The translations under genes were made by a program, and so were the position numbers. The notes beneath the pieces were generated by a model, which was not told the origin of the DNA, did not search any database, and was given only the letters and a program-made list of their open reading frames with translations. A DNA stretch of 64,000 bases. Origin: Zoroaster sp. YZ-2022 (taxonomy: Eukaryota > Echinodermata > Asteroidea > Forcipulatida > Zoroasteridae). Location of the stretch: the NCBI GenBank assembly GCA_029582265.1, contig CM055819.1, positions 38,575,934-38,639,933 of the forward strand, read 5' to 3'. Positions 1-10,880 of the stretch are shown here, in pieces. Every line of letters begins with the position of its first letter. Positions within the stretch are counted from its first letter, which is position 1.

Positions 1-1902
1 CCGGTGGCGTAGTGACGGCGTACATCGGTGTATTTTGGTAAATGTGTTTGTACTTCAGAGACTTGTGATTTCAGTATGCATTTCTAAACAAAGGCAATGT
101 CAAATCATTTCTGACTATTGTGTTTGTTTTCTTCAGCACATCCATATATCCACCAAAAGATGTAATTCGTTTGTTTGTTTGTTTGTTTTTTGGGGGACTG
201 TTAATGCCTACCCCCATTGAGCGAATTGTTTTCGGTGAACAAATTGTTCATGCTTACCCTCCCCCTCATCGAACGATTTTTAACGTGTTATATTTCACTC
301 CCCTTCCCATTTCAATTTGATCTGCTCAAAAAATAAATTATTATAGCTTTGATTATTAATAGAGATATTTCTAGAGATATCTGCCCGCTCCTCTTAAAGG
401 GACATTACACCTTTAAATTTAATTAAATATTGATGATGCTATGCCAAATAATAGTAATTTATTATTTTGTAAATGTTTTCAGCAAATTAAACAAATCAGT
501 TGTCTTGTTATAAGCGACAAATGATCTAAAACACAAGCATATATTTTGACATCGGTTTTTTCAGCCAGGCGCGTCGTCAAGTGGGAGAGGGCGGAGAACA
601 CGGCTGCTTTTCCCGGTCCATTTTCTTGTTAACAAACAAACAAGCAAGTAAGCAAGCAAGCAAACTAGATTTGGCACAAACAAATCAGGGCACAGTAAAA
701 ACTAATTTCGGAATGGTTTAGGTAATTATTCTTAACAAATTAATGATTAAAAATGTATATTTTATATTATAGGAAAGAACTACAGTACTATAGTGTTCTT
801 TTAGATTTAATTTCACTTCAGGTAATGTTTCCATGCAGACATTATATGAAATGAATATTTGAAGAACAATATCATGAATATTGAAAATGAATTAAATGTT
901 GTAACCTTATTGTTTTGTCAAATTTTAACAAACGCATAGCCATTATTAAAATGCATGGAACAATTCATATTTTTTAAAGAAATGTGTGCATCAGGTTTGT
1001 TTTAAATGAACAGCTCTATACCACGTAGGATTTGTTCCCATAGGGCGTGCCAGTAGTTAGGTGTGGAGCTAACTTGACCGCACGGAACAAAAGTAATGCA
1101 GGAACAGCCTTAACAACAGGGTAGGCCTACGCCCTCTATAGAAACTATCCACTTTAGTTTTGTGTCAGGCGCTGAATGACAAGATTCAATTAGTAGTGCT
1201 GTTTCATTGTTTCATTTTTTGATGAAATTGTTTTAATTTGTATTATTTCTAGAATAATGATACTTAAAATAATAGACTATTCCCTAAACTTGAATGATAC
1301 AGACACATTTATTCTCATTTTCATTATTTGATGAAAGATTTTAGATGGAGCATCATCTGAGCGTTTTAGATACACTTTGTATACGATCTGCGGCAATAGA
1401 CACTAGTATATGCATCTGCAGATATAAATAAATAATGATACAATGAAAGAATCGACAAGTCTGTGGACGTTTGATAGCAGGGGCGTAGCCAGATTGGAGG
1501 GGGTTATACCCCTCTTATCAATCCTCAGTCAGCAAAGAAACCACCAAATCAATCCATCGAAGCAAACTTGTAATTTGTGTGTCCAACGTAATTTAATTTT
1601 GGTGAAAATTTGTACGCCTTACGTTTGAGCATTGAGTACATAATTATACGCACGTACACACAAAACAAAACTCAAATAAATTTTAGTCGCTATTCAAATG
1701 CCATCATGGTTCAAGTGAAGAGGTTGAAAATAAAACACCTCAACACCTCAGACGACTTTTGGCCGAACGCGGCTTTATAATGTATGAAATCATATTTCTA
1801 TCAACTTCCAGTATTTTTAAATATAATTTTGCAATAAAATAACTCGGGTCTATAAAAAGGAAAGCCTTCATTTTCTGATAGTGGCATGTAATGGCGCGAA
1901 AT

Positions 1903-2789
1903 GATCTCAAATGGAATATTCAAGTTAATAAAATGTTAGAAAAGGCTAATAAAAAATTATTTATGTTGAGGACTCTTAAGATGATTGGTTTTAATTCCAA
2001 GGAACTTAAAATAGTGTATATTGGGTATGTGAGACCTGTCCTTGAATATGCCGGTGTTATTTGGCATTCAGGTCTTACCCGTATATAAACAATCTAATGA
2101 CATTATATCCTTTCAAAAAAGAGCTTGTAAGATCATTTTGGGTCATAGCTTTAACTCGTATAATGACGAACTTAACTATTGTAATCTTGATACTCCGATA
2201 GAAGGCTACTACACACTGTCTAAAATTTGCAGAAAATCTTAATAGTAATAATCGTACTAGCTCTCTCCTGCCCCCCACAAGGCTTGAGAGCCATGGTAGG
2301 TGCCTCAGAAATAGCAACACAATTACTCAAATGCCTTTCAAAACCACTCGTTTCAAAAACAGTCCAGTTCCCTTTTTTTATTGATATTTTGAATAAATAA
2401 CTACCTTCGAAATAGGCTTGGGCGACGGCACGATGATGTCGCATGAAATGATCACGATGTTTGCCGATGTGTCGTGGATGAGAAGGATCGATGTCGCCCA
2501 GGTCTACTTCGATTGTTATTTTTTTTGCATATGTGCAATTTTAGTGGAGTTTTTTCTACATGCTTTGTCTAAATATTTGGTACTTTCATTTATTGCTTTC
2601 TGTATAGTAATTTTCAGTGTTTTTGTAAATTTTTCCTCCCCGATTTAAATTCTAGAAATGTTTTTGTAAATGTGCAATTTTATTGTTTTTAAATAATATA
2701 TGTAGGTTTTAATGATAATTATTGTAACATTCTTGCAATTTGGCTTTTTGGCCACAAGATGAATGAAATAAATTCAATTCAATTCCCAA
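1903..2789 (+). mobile_element. 5'-truncated CR1-like LINE, 3' end of reverse transcriptase, frameshifted
   Basis: The translation gives the C-terminal part of a CR1/L2-group reverse transcriptase. Recognisable motifs are YVRPVLEYAGVIWHSGL (about 2025-2076), FQKRACKIILGH (about 2111-2146) and LLPPTRLESHGR (about 2266-2301). They lie in three different frames, so at least two indels have broken the gene. Coding ends near 2399. A 3' UTR follows and ends in ATTCA-type repeats (about 2770-2785), as is usual for CR1 tails. Copy B of the duplication has the empty site near 53658, and AAAT occurs on both sides, consistent with a short target-site duplication. The element is 5'-truncated at insertion and dead. 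Confidence 0.8.
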
Positions 2790-3054
2790 AAATCGGCTAG
2801 ACTCATTAATATGCAAATACTGGTCATAGCAAATACTGGTCATAGATTTCATCATTCATACTATTTGTGTTCCCCATCCCGCACTACATTTAAGGTCTTA
2901 GCCCGACCTTGTCACACTGGTACTATAAAGGCATTAGACACAAAGGTTTTGGTGGGAGGGGGCGGTCCCGTTGCCCGTGACAGATTATGAAAAATGAAAA
3001 GAAGACAAACAAGGAGAAAAGACAGACTTATGTTCTGATGGATGAGTTGTCAGA

Positions 3055-3260
3055 ATGTATAGGTTTGAATCCTGGCTATGACCGTGGCGCTTGTGTCATT
3101 GAGCAAGATACTTTACTATATTGCTTCTCTTCAACCAGGAGTACAAATGGGTACGTGTTAGGATAGAAATGTTTTTATTTGTTTTTATTATAGCTACTGT
3201 AGCGGTGAGAACGGCAATACAGAGCTGTATACTTCTCAGACAGATGAGACATTTTAAAAT
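3055..3260 (+). mobile_element. Old tRNA-derived SINE-like repeat, copy 1
   Basis: A B-box-like motif (GGTTTGAATCCTGG) at about 3062 is followed by a conserved body: TTGAGCAAGATACTTTACTA, then TTGCTTCTCTTC, then AGTACAAATGGGTACGTG. The same block occurs at 50872-51135 and 53945-54190. Its body resembles that of the tRNA-Leu-type SINE at 19741, which has the analogous TTGAGCAAGGTACTTAACCA. The A box is not clear, so the 5' limit is uncertain. It has no coding capacity. Confidence 0.55.
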
Positions 3261-4335
3261 TTGATATTGGACCAATGACCAGGGTTTAATAATGTAAATG
3301 GCTTAGAGTATTTCTTAGTGATAGATTTCGTACAACTTAATTCTCTTATTATTACCATCAAATGAAAGTGTCTTTTTGAAAAACTACAGAGAAACACGAG
3401 GAATATTATTAGACATTTTTAATACATCTTTAATTCCAACTATAATCTCTTTATGACGTTATTGGCACGCTGTGTTAAGCATATATCTGTCATATAAATG
3501 TTATGGTCACATCGTGCCGACAGTATAACAAAAGCCCGCTAACTAAAAACGCACGGTGTTTATTACACGCTGAAGTTTAATCGAATAATAGTCAAGAAAT
3601 AGCGCCTATATTGGCAGTTAGCTTCCTGAATCAAATCGCTTAATATCTGGTTTTGCATGTTTATGTTTTTTCTGCATTAACACTGTTGGTTTGTTTTCAT
3701 TGTTCGTGTTAGTGGAAACTACCAAGGCCTAACGCATCAGCGTCATATAAACCCTAATAGATGGTTAATTCAATGAATTATTATCCCGTCAAAATCGATA
3801 TCACTCGGTATTGATGCTTATTTATTTAGTATATTTATTTAAGTTTATTTATTTTGTTTGTTACATATTGGTGGCCTGAAAAAGACTCAAAATAACTTAA
3901 CGAAGTAATATAAATAGTGGAGCGGGTAAAACGTTACTCCGCTAGAAATTACATCAAAAATAATTAATGGCTTTTAACAAAATAGTACATAAATCAAAGG
4001 AATTAACATTATGGAGGATATTTGTAACCATCCAAACAGGAAATAATTATATATGGAAAACAATTTTTCCCACTCGAAGGGTACACATGGTTTTGTTTTT
4101 CGTGTACAGGTCAGTGAAAGATTCTTTTGTTAGTCTGTTACGTTCAAAAAGGAAGATTTTTTTTAAATTTGCCTTTTTATTTCATGATAATGTTGTATCC
4201 TTTGTTGGACACATTTTCGAAAACGACCTTTACATCTGAAAAGCCATATTTCCCTGATCATTTTACTGACGAGATCAAGTTTTCCCCTAATATTCTAGCA
4301 CAGTCATTCAATTAGTATTGAATATTATCCCATTA
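3261..4335. other. Unassigned part of copy A
   Basis: AT-rich sequence with no recognisable gene. A reading frame at 3967-4239 is partly conserved in copy B (54861), but its composition and lack of motifs suggest it is open by chance. Confidence 0.4.
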
Positions 4336-5300
4336 TACTCGGACTCATTAATGGATGAAACTCAAGACACAACTTTGTGAGGTTTCGCCACAGCTTAAAG
4401 TAATAAGTTTTATTATAAACTTATTCGCCAGATACCGAATTGATTTGGGCAAGCTGGCATCAAAAACATTGGGCTAACAGGCCCAAAGAAACAACAGATA
4501 CAATGGACACCCAGGTCCAACGTACATGTACGTAACTACCATTTGGTACCCAGGCCAACCATTAATGAATGGGCACCCAGGCCCAGGGCTAATCAGACCA
4601 GAACCAAATTATATGGTCAAAATCTGTGGGTGACAGCCATGTTTGTGCTATGGAAGATACAGCACATCCCACCCCCTGAGGTACATAAGAGGGAGTGGCT
4701 GACCCCTTACAAAGTTAAAATCACAGTGTATTACAAAACACTATCAATATCAGTAACAATATCAGTAACAATAACCATAACACTAATGACACATGTAAAA
4801 TCATGTGTGTATTAGGAGTTGGCTGTCTTCGAATCCTGTTAAAGACGCCACTGTAAAGAACCTGCAAGAGAAGGTAGGAGCTGGGGTGGTGGTGGGTAAA
4901 ATTATCCAGCTTGCACAAAACGCTGTGACAGAATGAAGCATACCTGTGCATTTTCCCTCCAAAACCAACACTGGCTTGCAAAGCTATGCCCTGATTGGTC
5001 AAAAGCTATGAATACTAAGTACTCGACCTGCACCTGATTGGTTAAAACTCTTGGCTATGATTGGACCAATTCATGAATAATTAAGGCTTGGATCCTCCAC
5101 AGGATCCCAATTTCTGAAGAAAAGTTGAGTTTGCATCTGTTACAGTGGCACAGAGTGTTTTCATAGAACATTTACATATCACTTATACCGGGGAGTGTAC
5201 ATTTTAAAACAAAGCCATTTAAACTATAACAGGAAGTAAACCTGTGTTTCCCCGAGCATAAATGATTCCGTCAAAATACATTCTTTGTGACAAAATCTCG
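4336..5300. mobile_element. Unidentified insertion of about 965 bp present only in copy A
   Basis: Aligning copy A with copy B around 55222 shows continuous sequence in B (ATTATCCCA then a T-run) where A carries this extra block, so it inserted into an older L1-like LINE remnant. I see no terminal inverted repeats and no coding motif. The block includes repeated CCCAGGCC-type and CTGATTGGTTAAAA-type short motifs. It could be a solo LTR or another non-autonomous element. Its class is unknown. Confidence 0.55.
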
Positions 5301-5995
5301 TATTTTTTTAAAGTAATGATTCAACAGAAATCCAGGCTTCTTGGTTTTTTGTGCAGTAAATGAATAGATGCTCAATTGTATCTGGTTCGCTGTTACATAA
5401 GGGGCAGATGTCATTGGCAGTGATTTTCATTTTATGAAGAAGGCTTTTAGTGGGGAGAATCCTGTGTTTTATCTTTAAACCAGAGGTCTTTGTCCTCATT
5501 ATCAAGTAATGTATTGCTAATGTATTTTTCCAAACTGTTTTCCAGTCAATTTCTGTACGGTACAAATTCTTTTGCCATTTCTCTTGAACTAGCGGGGTAA
5601 CAGCATTTTTCATAACAGCACTTTGATAATTATTTTTACAGTAGTATCGGAGATAGGAATTCCAATTTCTTGGTTTTGGTTCCATATACTAAGCCAGCAG
5701 GCAATTTGATTCATAGGCCCACTTCTTGTTTCCTGAATAAGATAACGTCTTTGAAATATAATTCCAGCTGCTTTGAGAGCAGGACTGTTCATAGGTTTAT
5801 TGTTCCCGGTGACAATATACTGCATTTTATTTACTCTAGGACCCAGTTGTCTTCTAAAGTAACTTCATGACCGAAACAGATCCCTAAAATTTTTAATTTG
5901 GGAAAATTACATGGTTTCTCTTGTCGGGATCGCCACTTTCCCAACCACAGACCTTTAGATTTAGTCACATTAATTTTAGATCCACAAAATACCCA
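5301..5995 (-). pseudogene. L1/Tx1-like LINE, C-terminal RT region and zinc-finger tail, copy A
   Basis: Minus-strand frames give the post-polymerase region of an L1/Tx1-type ORF2: KSKGLWLGKW near the 5' side (about 5950-5970), followed by a zf-RVT-like tail with HRILPTKSLLHKMKI and ICPLCNSEPDTIEHLFIYC (about 5360-5460). The C-x2-C ... H-x4-C spacing fits the terminal cysteine/histidine motif of this family. The frame is broken near 5690. The 3' end is interrupted by the 4336-5300 insertion. The polymerase core is absent. The same remnant is in copy B, so it predates the duplication. Confidence 0.75.
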
Positions 5996-6640
5996 TTATT
6001 TGAAAATATTTTAAGATGTAAAAGTTTCAGTTGCATGGATAGTGGCCCACCTGGTCAACCATCCATTAGAAGGAGGGGGGATTTTTGACATTTTTGCCTG
6101 CGAACCTACGTGTATCTTCTATGATTGGTCCATCCTTGTTTGAGGGCAGACATTATGTGTGTAGTTTGTATATATATAAATATAAAAGCAATCTGACCAC
6201 TTGTGTGGTCACCACAGGGGCCCAAAAATGCCAAAAACTTTACATCAGCTCAATTGTGGGTTTTGAAGACACTTAACTTGAAACTGATATGTTATATACT
6301 ACTTTTGACAGAAGATTGGGTGTGACAATTTACAGCAAAACATCGTCACCCAATTTTGAGATATAGGCCTCTGAAAATGCCAAAACAAAAATCATCGACG
6401 CCGACGCGACCGAGGGAGAAAAAGGAAGCGTGGCTATATTTTTCAGGGGCCCATATCTTGGAAACGACTTGGAGTTGGGAGCAAAAAATGCTGTAATAAT
6501 ACTATTAATAAAGATTTGTAGCGCGCACATATCCACCACGCTGGGCGCTCAAGGCGCTCAAGGTGTGTTCATTACTCCCATAGAGGTATGTTGAAAATAA
6601 AAATCAGCAAAATCTGATTCGGTCACTGACAAAATTTCAA
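5996..6640. repeat. Dispersed non-coding repeat family R1, copy 1
   Basis: A block containing GTGGCCCACCTGGTCAACCA, a later ACCACTTGTGTGGTCACCA motif and CATATCTTGGAAACGACTT recurs at about 17880-18035 (opposite strand, 5' part only), 20285-20960 and 55935-56530. It always begins just beyond sequence resembling the L1-like remnant. I find no coding capacity or clear terminal repeats. It may be the untranslated region of a retroelement or a non-autonomous transposon. Confidence 0.55.
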
Positions 6641-8285
6641 AAATTTAGATGATTTGGCATGGAATGACTTACTACAAATAAGGCAAAATACCTATTTCAT
6701 TCATTTCACAAAATAATTTATTTTACCATGAAGGAGTCAAAAAGCCAAGCTCAATTTTCTTATAGACATAGCCTAGATACAATGTTTTCCGATAAAAAAT
6801 GTCAAATCCTTGAGTAATGTCCCACATCCCCAAAAATCCAATAGAATGAAGTGTTCATTTGGACGTTTTCACCTCTGGACTCATATTCCCACCCCTGCCA
6901 AACATGAACACCCAATGAAGGAATGATTGGTCAAACCTAGACATTATAACCATATATATTATTAAAACAAACTGACATTTCATGTGGGCACAAGGGGGGA
7001 GAGCAAAAATAACAAAAAGTCCCTCACGTCAGTACAAATGTAGTTTTTTGAGGACCTGTAACATAAAAAGTAAATGATGTGTAGCACTTCTGACAATACA
7101 TTCTGATAATTTGGGTACCAGTCATTATAAATATTAATTTTCAGGGGAATATCTTTTCCGGATTTTGAGACATAAACCTCAAAAATGGCCATAAACTCAC
7201 CGACCCAATATAGAGGTGGAAAAGGGGGTAGGCTAAAATGTTTAAGGGGTCATATCTTAAGAACGATAAGGATTTGAGAGCCAACATTTTGTTGGTGTTC
7301 ATTACGTGGTAATTTTCTCACAATGGCTTACATAGCCAAACAGTCACATTCCACCATCCATTCTCCAAAGGTGCTATGCATTTCATTGTTTCTACTTGAC
7401 TGATTTATTTGTATATAGCTCTATACACGTCTTCTGGTGTGACTCCTTTTACATTACGTGAGTTGAATTTTACGATGTTCGGTCGGTTCAGATTGCCCTT
7501 CGTAGTGCTTTGGCGATACATGCTGGTCATTTTTCAAGATGGCCGCCGGTCCTAACCACGTGGCCGCGACAATTCTCAGTTCTGAAGAGGGCCCAGAGGC
7601 CTCTTAAATCTTCCTTCCACAACTCCTACTTAGTCTGTTTTATTTTACTCACTTTAGATGATAGGTTGAATTACTTTTGGAGAGTTAAACCTCCGTTCAC
7701 GTTGAAGAAAAGGGAGAAAAAATTATTGATTGATTGAGTGAGTGAGTAAGGTAGTGAGTGAATGAGTGAGTGAGTGAGTGACAACAAGATAGAATTGAAA
7801 ATAACGAGTAAAAACTCTAACTGAGAAAAATAAGTCACCTTTAAACACTAGCATTGCACAAAAAACCTTTCAGCGCCCCATTTGTTTTGCTCAATATATA
7901 AATTTATGTCATCAGTAGTACCATGGATGTTATTATTTCTGCCTTTATTGTATTTTTGGTAAACAAAGCCCAATTTTGGGTCAAAATTACCCAAAGTTAC
8001 TTATAGCGCCCTCTAGTGGTGATTTAAGGGAAGTCACATTGATGTTTGTACTGAGAACAATATTTGTACCACATTTAACATGGGCAAAAATAAGGAAAAC
8101 TTACCAAAACGGTGATCTATAAAAGTTTGCATGGCCTCATTCGATAGATGGTGTCTAACCAAACATACCTACAAAGTTTCATGAAAATCGGCTGAAGAAT
8201 ACAGAAAATACGGAGGGGTGACCATTTGTGGCATAACCACGGGGGTGGTTAAGGTGTTCAAACCCTCCCCATGGGTCTGCGGCGA
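6641..8285. other. No gene seen; GAGT microsatellite at 7728-7782
   Basis: A second, diverged stretch of the R1-type motif occurs near 7240 (CATATCTTAAGAACGATAAG). A degenerate GAGT tetranucleotide array occupies 7728-7782. The 8041-8280 stretch is unassigned. Copy B carries unrelated sequence, including the HYR exon, in the place of 7102-8285. Confidence 0.4.
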
Positions 8286-8451
8286 CAACTTAATTATCTT
8301 GCGGCCGCAACTTAATTATCTTGCGGCCTCAACTTAATTATCTTGCGGCCACAACTTATTATCTTGCGGCCTCAACTTATTATCTTGCGGCCTCAACTTA
8401 TTATCTTGCGGCCTCAACTTAATTATCTTGCGGCCGCAACTTATTATCTTG
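8286..8451 (+). repeat. Left terminal tandem array, 21-23-bp units
   Basis: About eight head-to-tail units alternate between TTAATTATC and TTATTATC forms and are joined by GCGGCCGC, GCGGCCTC or GCGGCCAC. They are inverted relative to the array at 10631-10840. Confidence 0.9.
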
Positions 8452-8622
8452 TCTGTTTCATATTGCTTGAAAGTTTTGGTAATCTGCAGCTTACCGAATA
8501 CTGAACTTCGAAATAGCTTGTGTCCGTTCGGAAATTTTCGTCACTGGAATGGTCTATTGATGCATTTCTCTGTAACAAGACTACGTTGTATGAGGGCGCT
8601 AATCTTCAGCCTCGAACCATCA

Positions 8623-8997
8623 GGGTGCACCACACTAAATAGGCAAAAATTGGTGCACCAAACTTTTAAACCTACAACTTTTTTTAAATTAATAAACTTT
8701 TGAGGAGACTTGATAAATTTTGGCTTTAAAGTTGGTCCTATTTGGCTTGGGAAGTGGCAGCAAGTCGGTTTGGGAAAAAGCACATTTTCGGGGGTGTTAC
8801 TTTCTGGGGGTAATTAGCAAAAATTCCCAACGGCTGACCTGCCAAAAATTGAAAAGAATTTGACAGATTAAGATTCAAACTACAATTTTCAGTATTGTCA
8901 CAAAAACTGAGAGACTCCTGGATAAGGATTTTGTTCACTGTGAAGTTAGGGGTTTTTACACTAAGGTCAATGGAAGTGCATTTAGTGTGGTGCACCC
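8623..8997. mobile_element. MITE with 18-bp perfect TIRs and ATCA flanks
   Basis: GGGTGCACCACACTAAAT at 8623-8640 is the exact reverse complement of 8980-8997. ATCA directly precedes the left end and directly follows the right end, consistent with a 4-bp target-site duplication. The interior (about 340 bp) has no coding motif. The same MITE lies at 59690-60064, so it was inside the larger element before the copies separated. The superfamily is not certain; a 4-bp duplication is unusual for hAT or mariner elements. Confidence 0.7.
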
Positions 8998-9488
8998 ATC
9001 ACTTCTATTGTATACAATATACCATTTCATGAGTCATGCTGCCAAAAGGGTCACTCATAGGCCATGTCAATTCAGCCTGTCTGGTGATAGAGCTGAAAGG
9101 GGTTCAACTGTTTTTGCTTAAAAAAATGAACGAGTAATTAACTAAAATGTGTTTTCGGTCTATTCGCTGCAGGCCACTCACACATTGCAAATTTGAACAG
9201 GTAGTTACATAAGTACATTCCAAACTAATTATAATCAAGTCAAAAAAGTTGCCATTCATTCAAAAGTTCAGATGAACCTTCACGATTACAGGTGCTGGCC
9301 CGTGGCCTAAATGTTTTCAATTTTATAGGTTACTTTTCAAAAACAAATGGACCCGTTAGCGATTTGTAATTTGAAAGGCAAATAAGTAATGACATACATT
9401 CCTGGCACACACGTGCATTTTTCCAGACGTCAGAAACGTGTTTTTTTTATTTCAATAAACACTCGTAAACATAACATGAGTATTGTCT

Positions 9489-9772
9489 AGGTTGGTGAAA
9501 TTCTTGCGTCGGGAGATACACAATTGATTTAATTTTTGCCCAACACCGACGTGTGTATAGCACTGTATACTCAGTGCTTTCCGAGTGTCTGTGAAAAAAA
9601 CTACACAGACGACTCGGGCGGGATTCGAACCCACGATCTCCTGATTACTAGTGCAGACGTCTTAACCTCTCGACCACCGAGCTTGCCCGATGACAATTGG
9701 CCGGTTAGAATCCCATATAGCAGCGGGTTCCGCGATATGTATAGGTTGGTGAAATTCTTCACCAACCTATAC
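9489..9772 (-). mobile_element. tRNA-derived SINE (family S1), minus strand
   Basis: Read on the minus strand, the element has a tRNA-like head with AGTGGTCGAGAGGTTAAGAC-type A-box sequence (in this copy CGGTGGTCGAGAGG) and a B box, GGTTCGAATCCCGCC. A body follows with ACTCGGAAAGCACTGAGTAT and an end with CAAGAATTTCACCAACCTA. Next to it, 9740-9772 is a short hairpin made from the SINE's own terminal motif. Related copies are at 21505-22225 and 60391-60672, with tail fragments at 41715 and 45525. The strong B box indicates descent from a tRNA of the Ser/Leu type. Confidence 0.75.
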
Positions 9773-10557
9773 TTATGAGTATTGTCATACATAAAGCTTG
9801 ATACATCTGTTAACACCGCCGAATGACGGGGGAATATGAAGATGATGATCCTGTATCCTAAGTTGTTTTGTGAAGAACAAGGCTATACCAGTGATGATCT
9901 ACTTAAAGATGGACAATAGCCATCACTAGTTGTAGATTGTATGTTGTAAATCTGAAAAATACATAGTGTCAATTTACAAAGTGGATCTCAACGATTTCTA
10001 AACCACTGTTGAAAAAGAAGTTAAACATACTTTGTCAATATTATCATACAAAACTTCCTTTCAATGGGTGTGGGCATAAGGTGGAAAGAACAAGTTGGTT
10101 AATGCAGTCTTGTAGAGGAGCTTGGTCCACAAGGCATTCCTAAAACGGTACGAAGTTTAATATCCATGTCACTGAGAACCCTTTAATAATTAACACCTAA
10201 TACTTGTCAAGAATGAAAAAATGGCTAAAAACTAAGGTAAATATTTGAAGACTCTGTATATTATCAAAAGACTTTTTTCAGACAAGACAATATCAAACCA
10301 CAAATAAATATCACATAATTGAAATGTATGATTTCAATAGCTACATATTACCCGTATTATTTAAAATGTGTTTTCTCAAATAAAAAATATGAAAAAAGAG
10401 GTTACAGAGTTTAACATCCTAAAATTAAACAGTAAATTCAGAACATTGAATATCAAAACAATACCCTTTCAACAAGAAACTCTTTTAACAACAACAATAC
10501 ACACAGAAGTCTGTTAATTGTATATAAATTCTGTCAGAGCATACCAGGACCTATGAC

Positions 10558-10569
10558 CCCCCCCCCCCA
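10558..10569 (+). repeat. Poly-C tract
   Basis: A short cytosine homopolymer inside the transposon interior. The corresponding site in the other copy (about 61501) is shorter and interrupted. Confidence 0.8.
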
Positions 10570-10630
10570 ATCATAAAGCTTGAGATGTTTGAAATGTTAG
10601 GCATATAATCGTAAGAAAACTCTGATTATA

Positions 10631-10840
10631 CGCAAGATACTAAGTTGCGGCCGCAAGATACTAGGTTGCGGCCGCAAGATACTAAGTTGCGGCTGCAAGA
10701 TAATTAAGTTGCGGCCGCAAGATACTAAGTTGCGACCGCAAGATAATTAAGTTACGGCCGCAAGATAATAAGTTGCGGCCGCAAGATAATAAGTTCAGGC
10801 CGCAAGATAATTAAGTTGCGGCTGCAAGATATAAGTGGCG
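10631..10840 (-). repeat. Right terminal tandem array, inverted relative to 8286-8451
   Basis: About nine units of the type GCAAGATAATTAAGTTGCGG are joined by GCGGCCGC. This is the reverse complement of the left array and gives the element its repetitive inverted termini. Confidence 0.9.
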
Positions 10841-10880
10841 GTGCTGTGAAATACATCACATAAAGTGAAGCATATATGCA

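Larger units (their letters stand above)
90..7101. repeat. Segmental duplication, copy A (direct repeat of 51721-56959)
   Basis: The text from position 90 onward reappears in the same order and orientation from 51721, with scattered substitutions and indels. The match is interrupted by copy-specific insertions: a CR1-like LINE at 1903-2789 and an unidentified block at about 4336-5300 in copy A, and a 244-bp MITE in copy B. About 114 bp of copy A near 380-500 is absent from copy B. Copy A diverges from copy B at about 7101. The block holds no gene I can recognise. It contains old LINE, SINE and hAT-like debris, including a CAGGGGCGTAGCCAGA motif near 1478 that looks like a hAT terminus. The copies could be a true duplication or two haplotypes placed in one scaffold. 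Confidence 0.85.
8286..10880. mobile_element. Non-autonomous transposon with inverted tandem-array termini, copy A
   Basis: The left end is an array of about eight 21-23-bp units of the type CAACTTAATTATCTTGCGGCC (8286-8451). The right end is an array of about nine units of the reverse complement (10631-10840), followed by a unique terminal stretch with CACCGCCAC read on the opposite strand. The inverted arrays define the element. The interior contains a MITE (8623-8997) and a SINE (9489-9772) but no transposase motif, so it looks non-autonomous. The related copy at 59446-61558 keeps a complete left end but has lost the right array. Confidence 0.65.

Noticed and set aside
3967..4315. Conserved protein in both duplication copies (also 54861-55208)
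   Set aside because: Similarity is explained by the DNA-level duplication. The frame shifts between copies, and there is no domain, splice site or Met context to support coding.
8541..8995. Transposase in the array-ended element
   Set aside because: The short frames on either strand lack DDE/DDD spacing, zinc fingers or any helicase motif.
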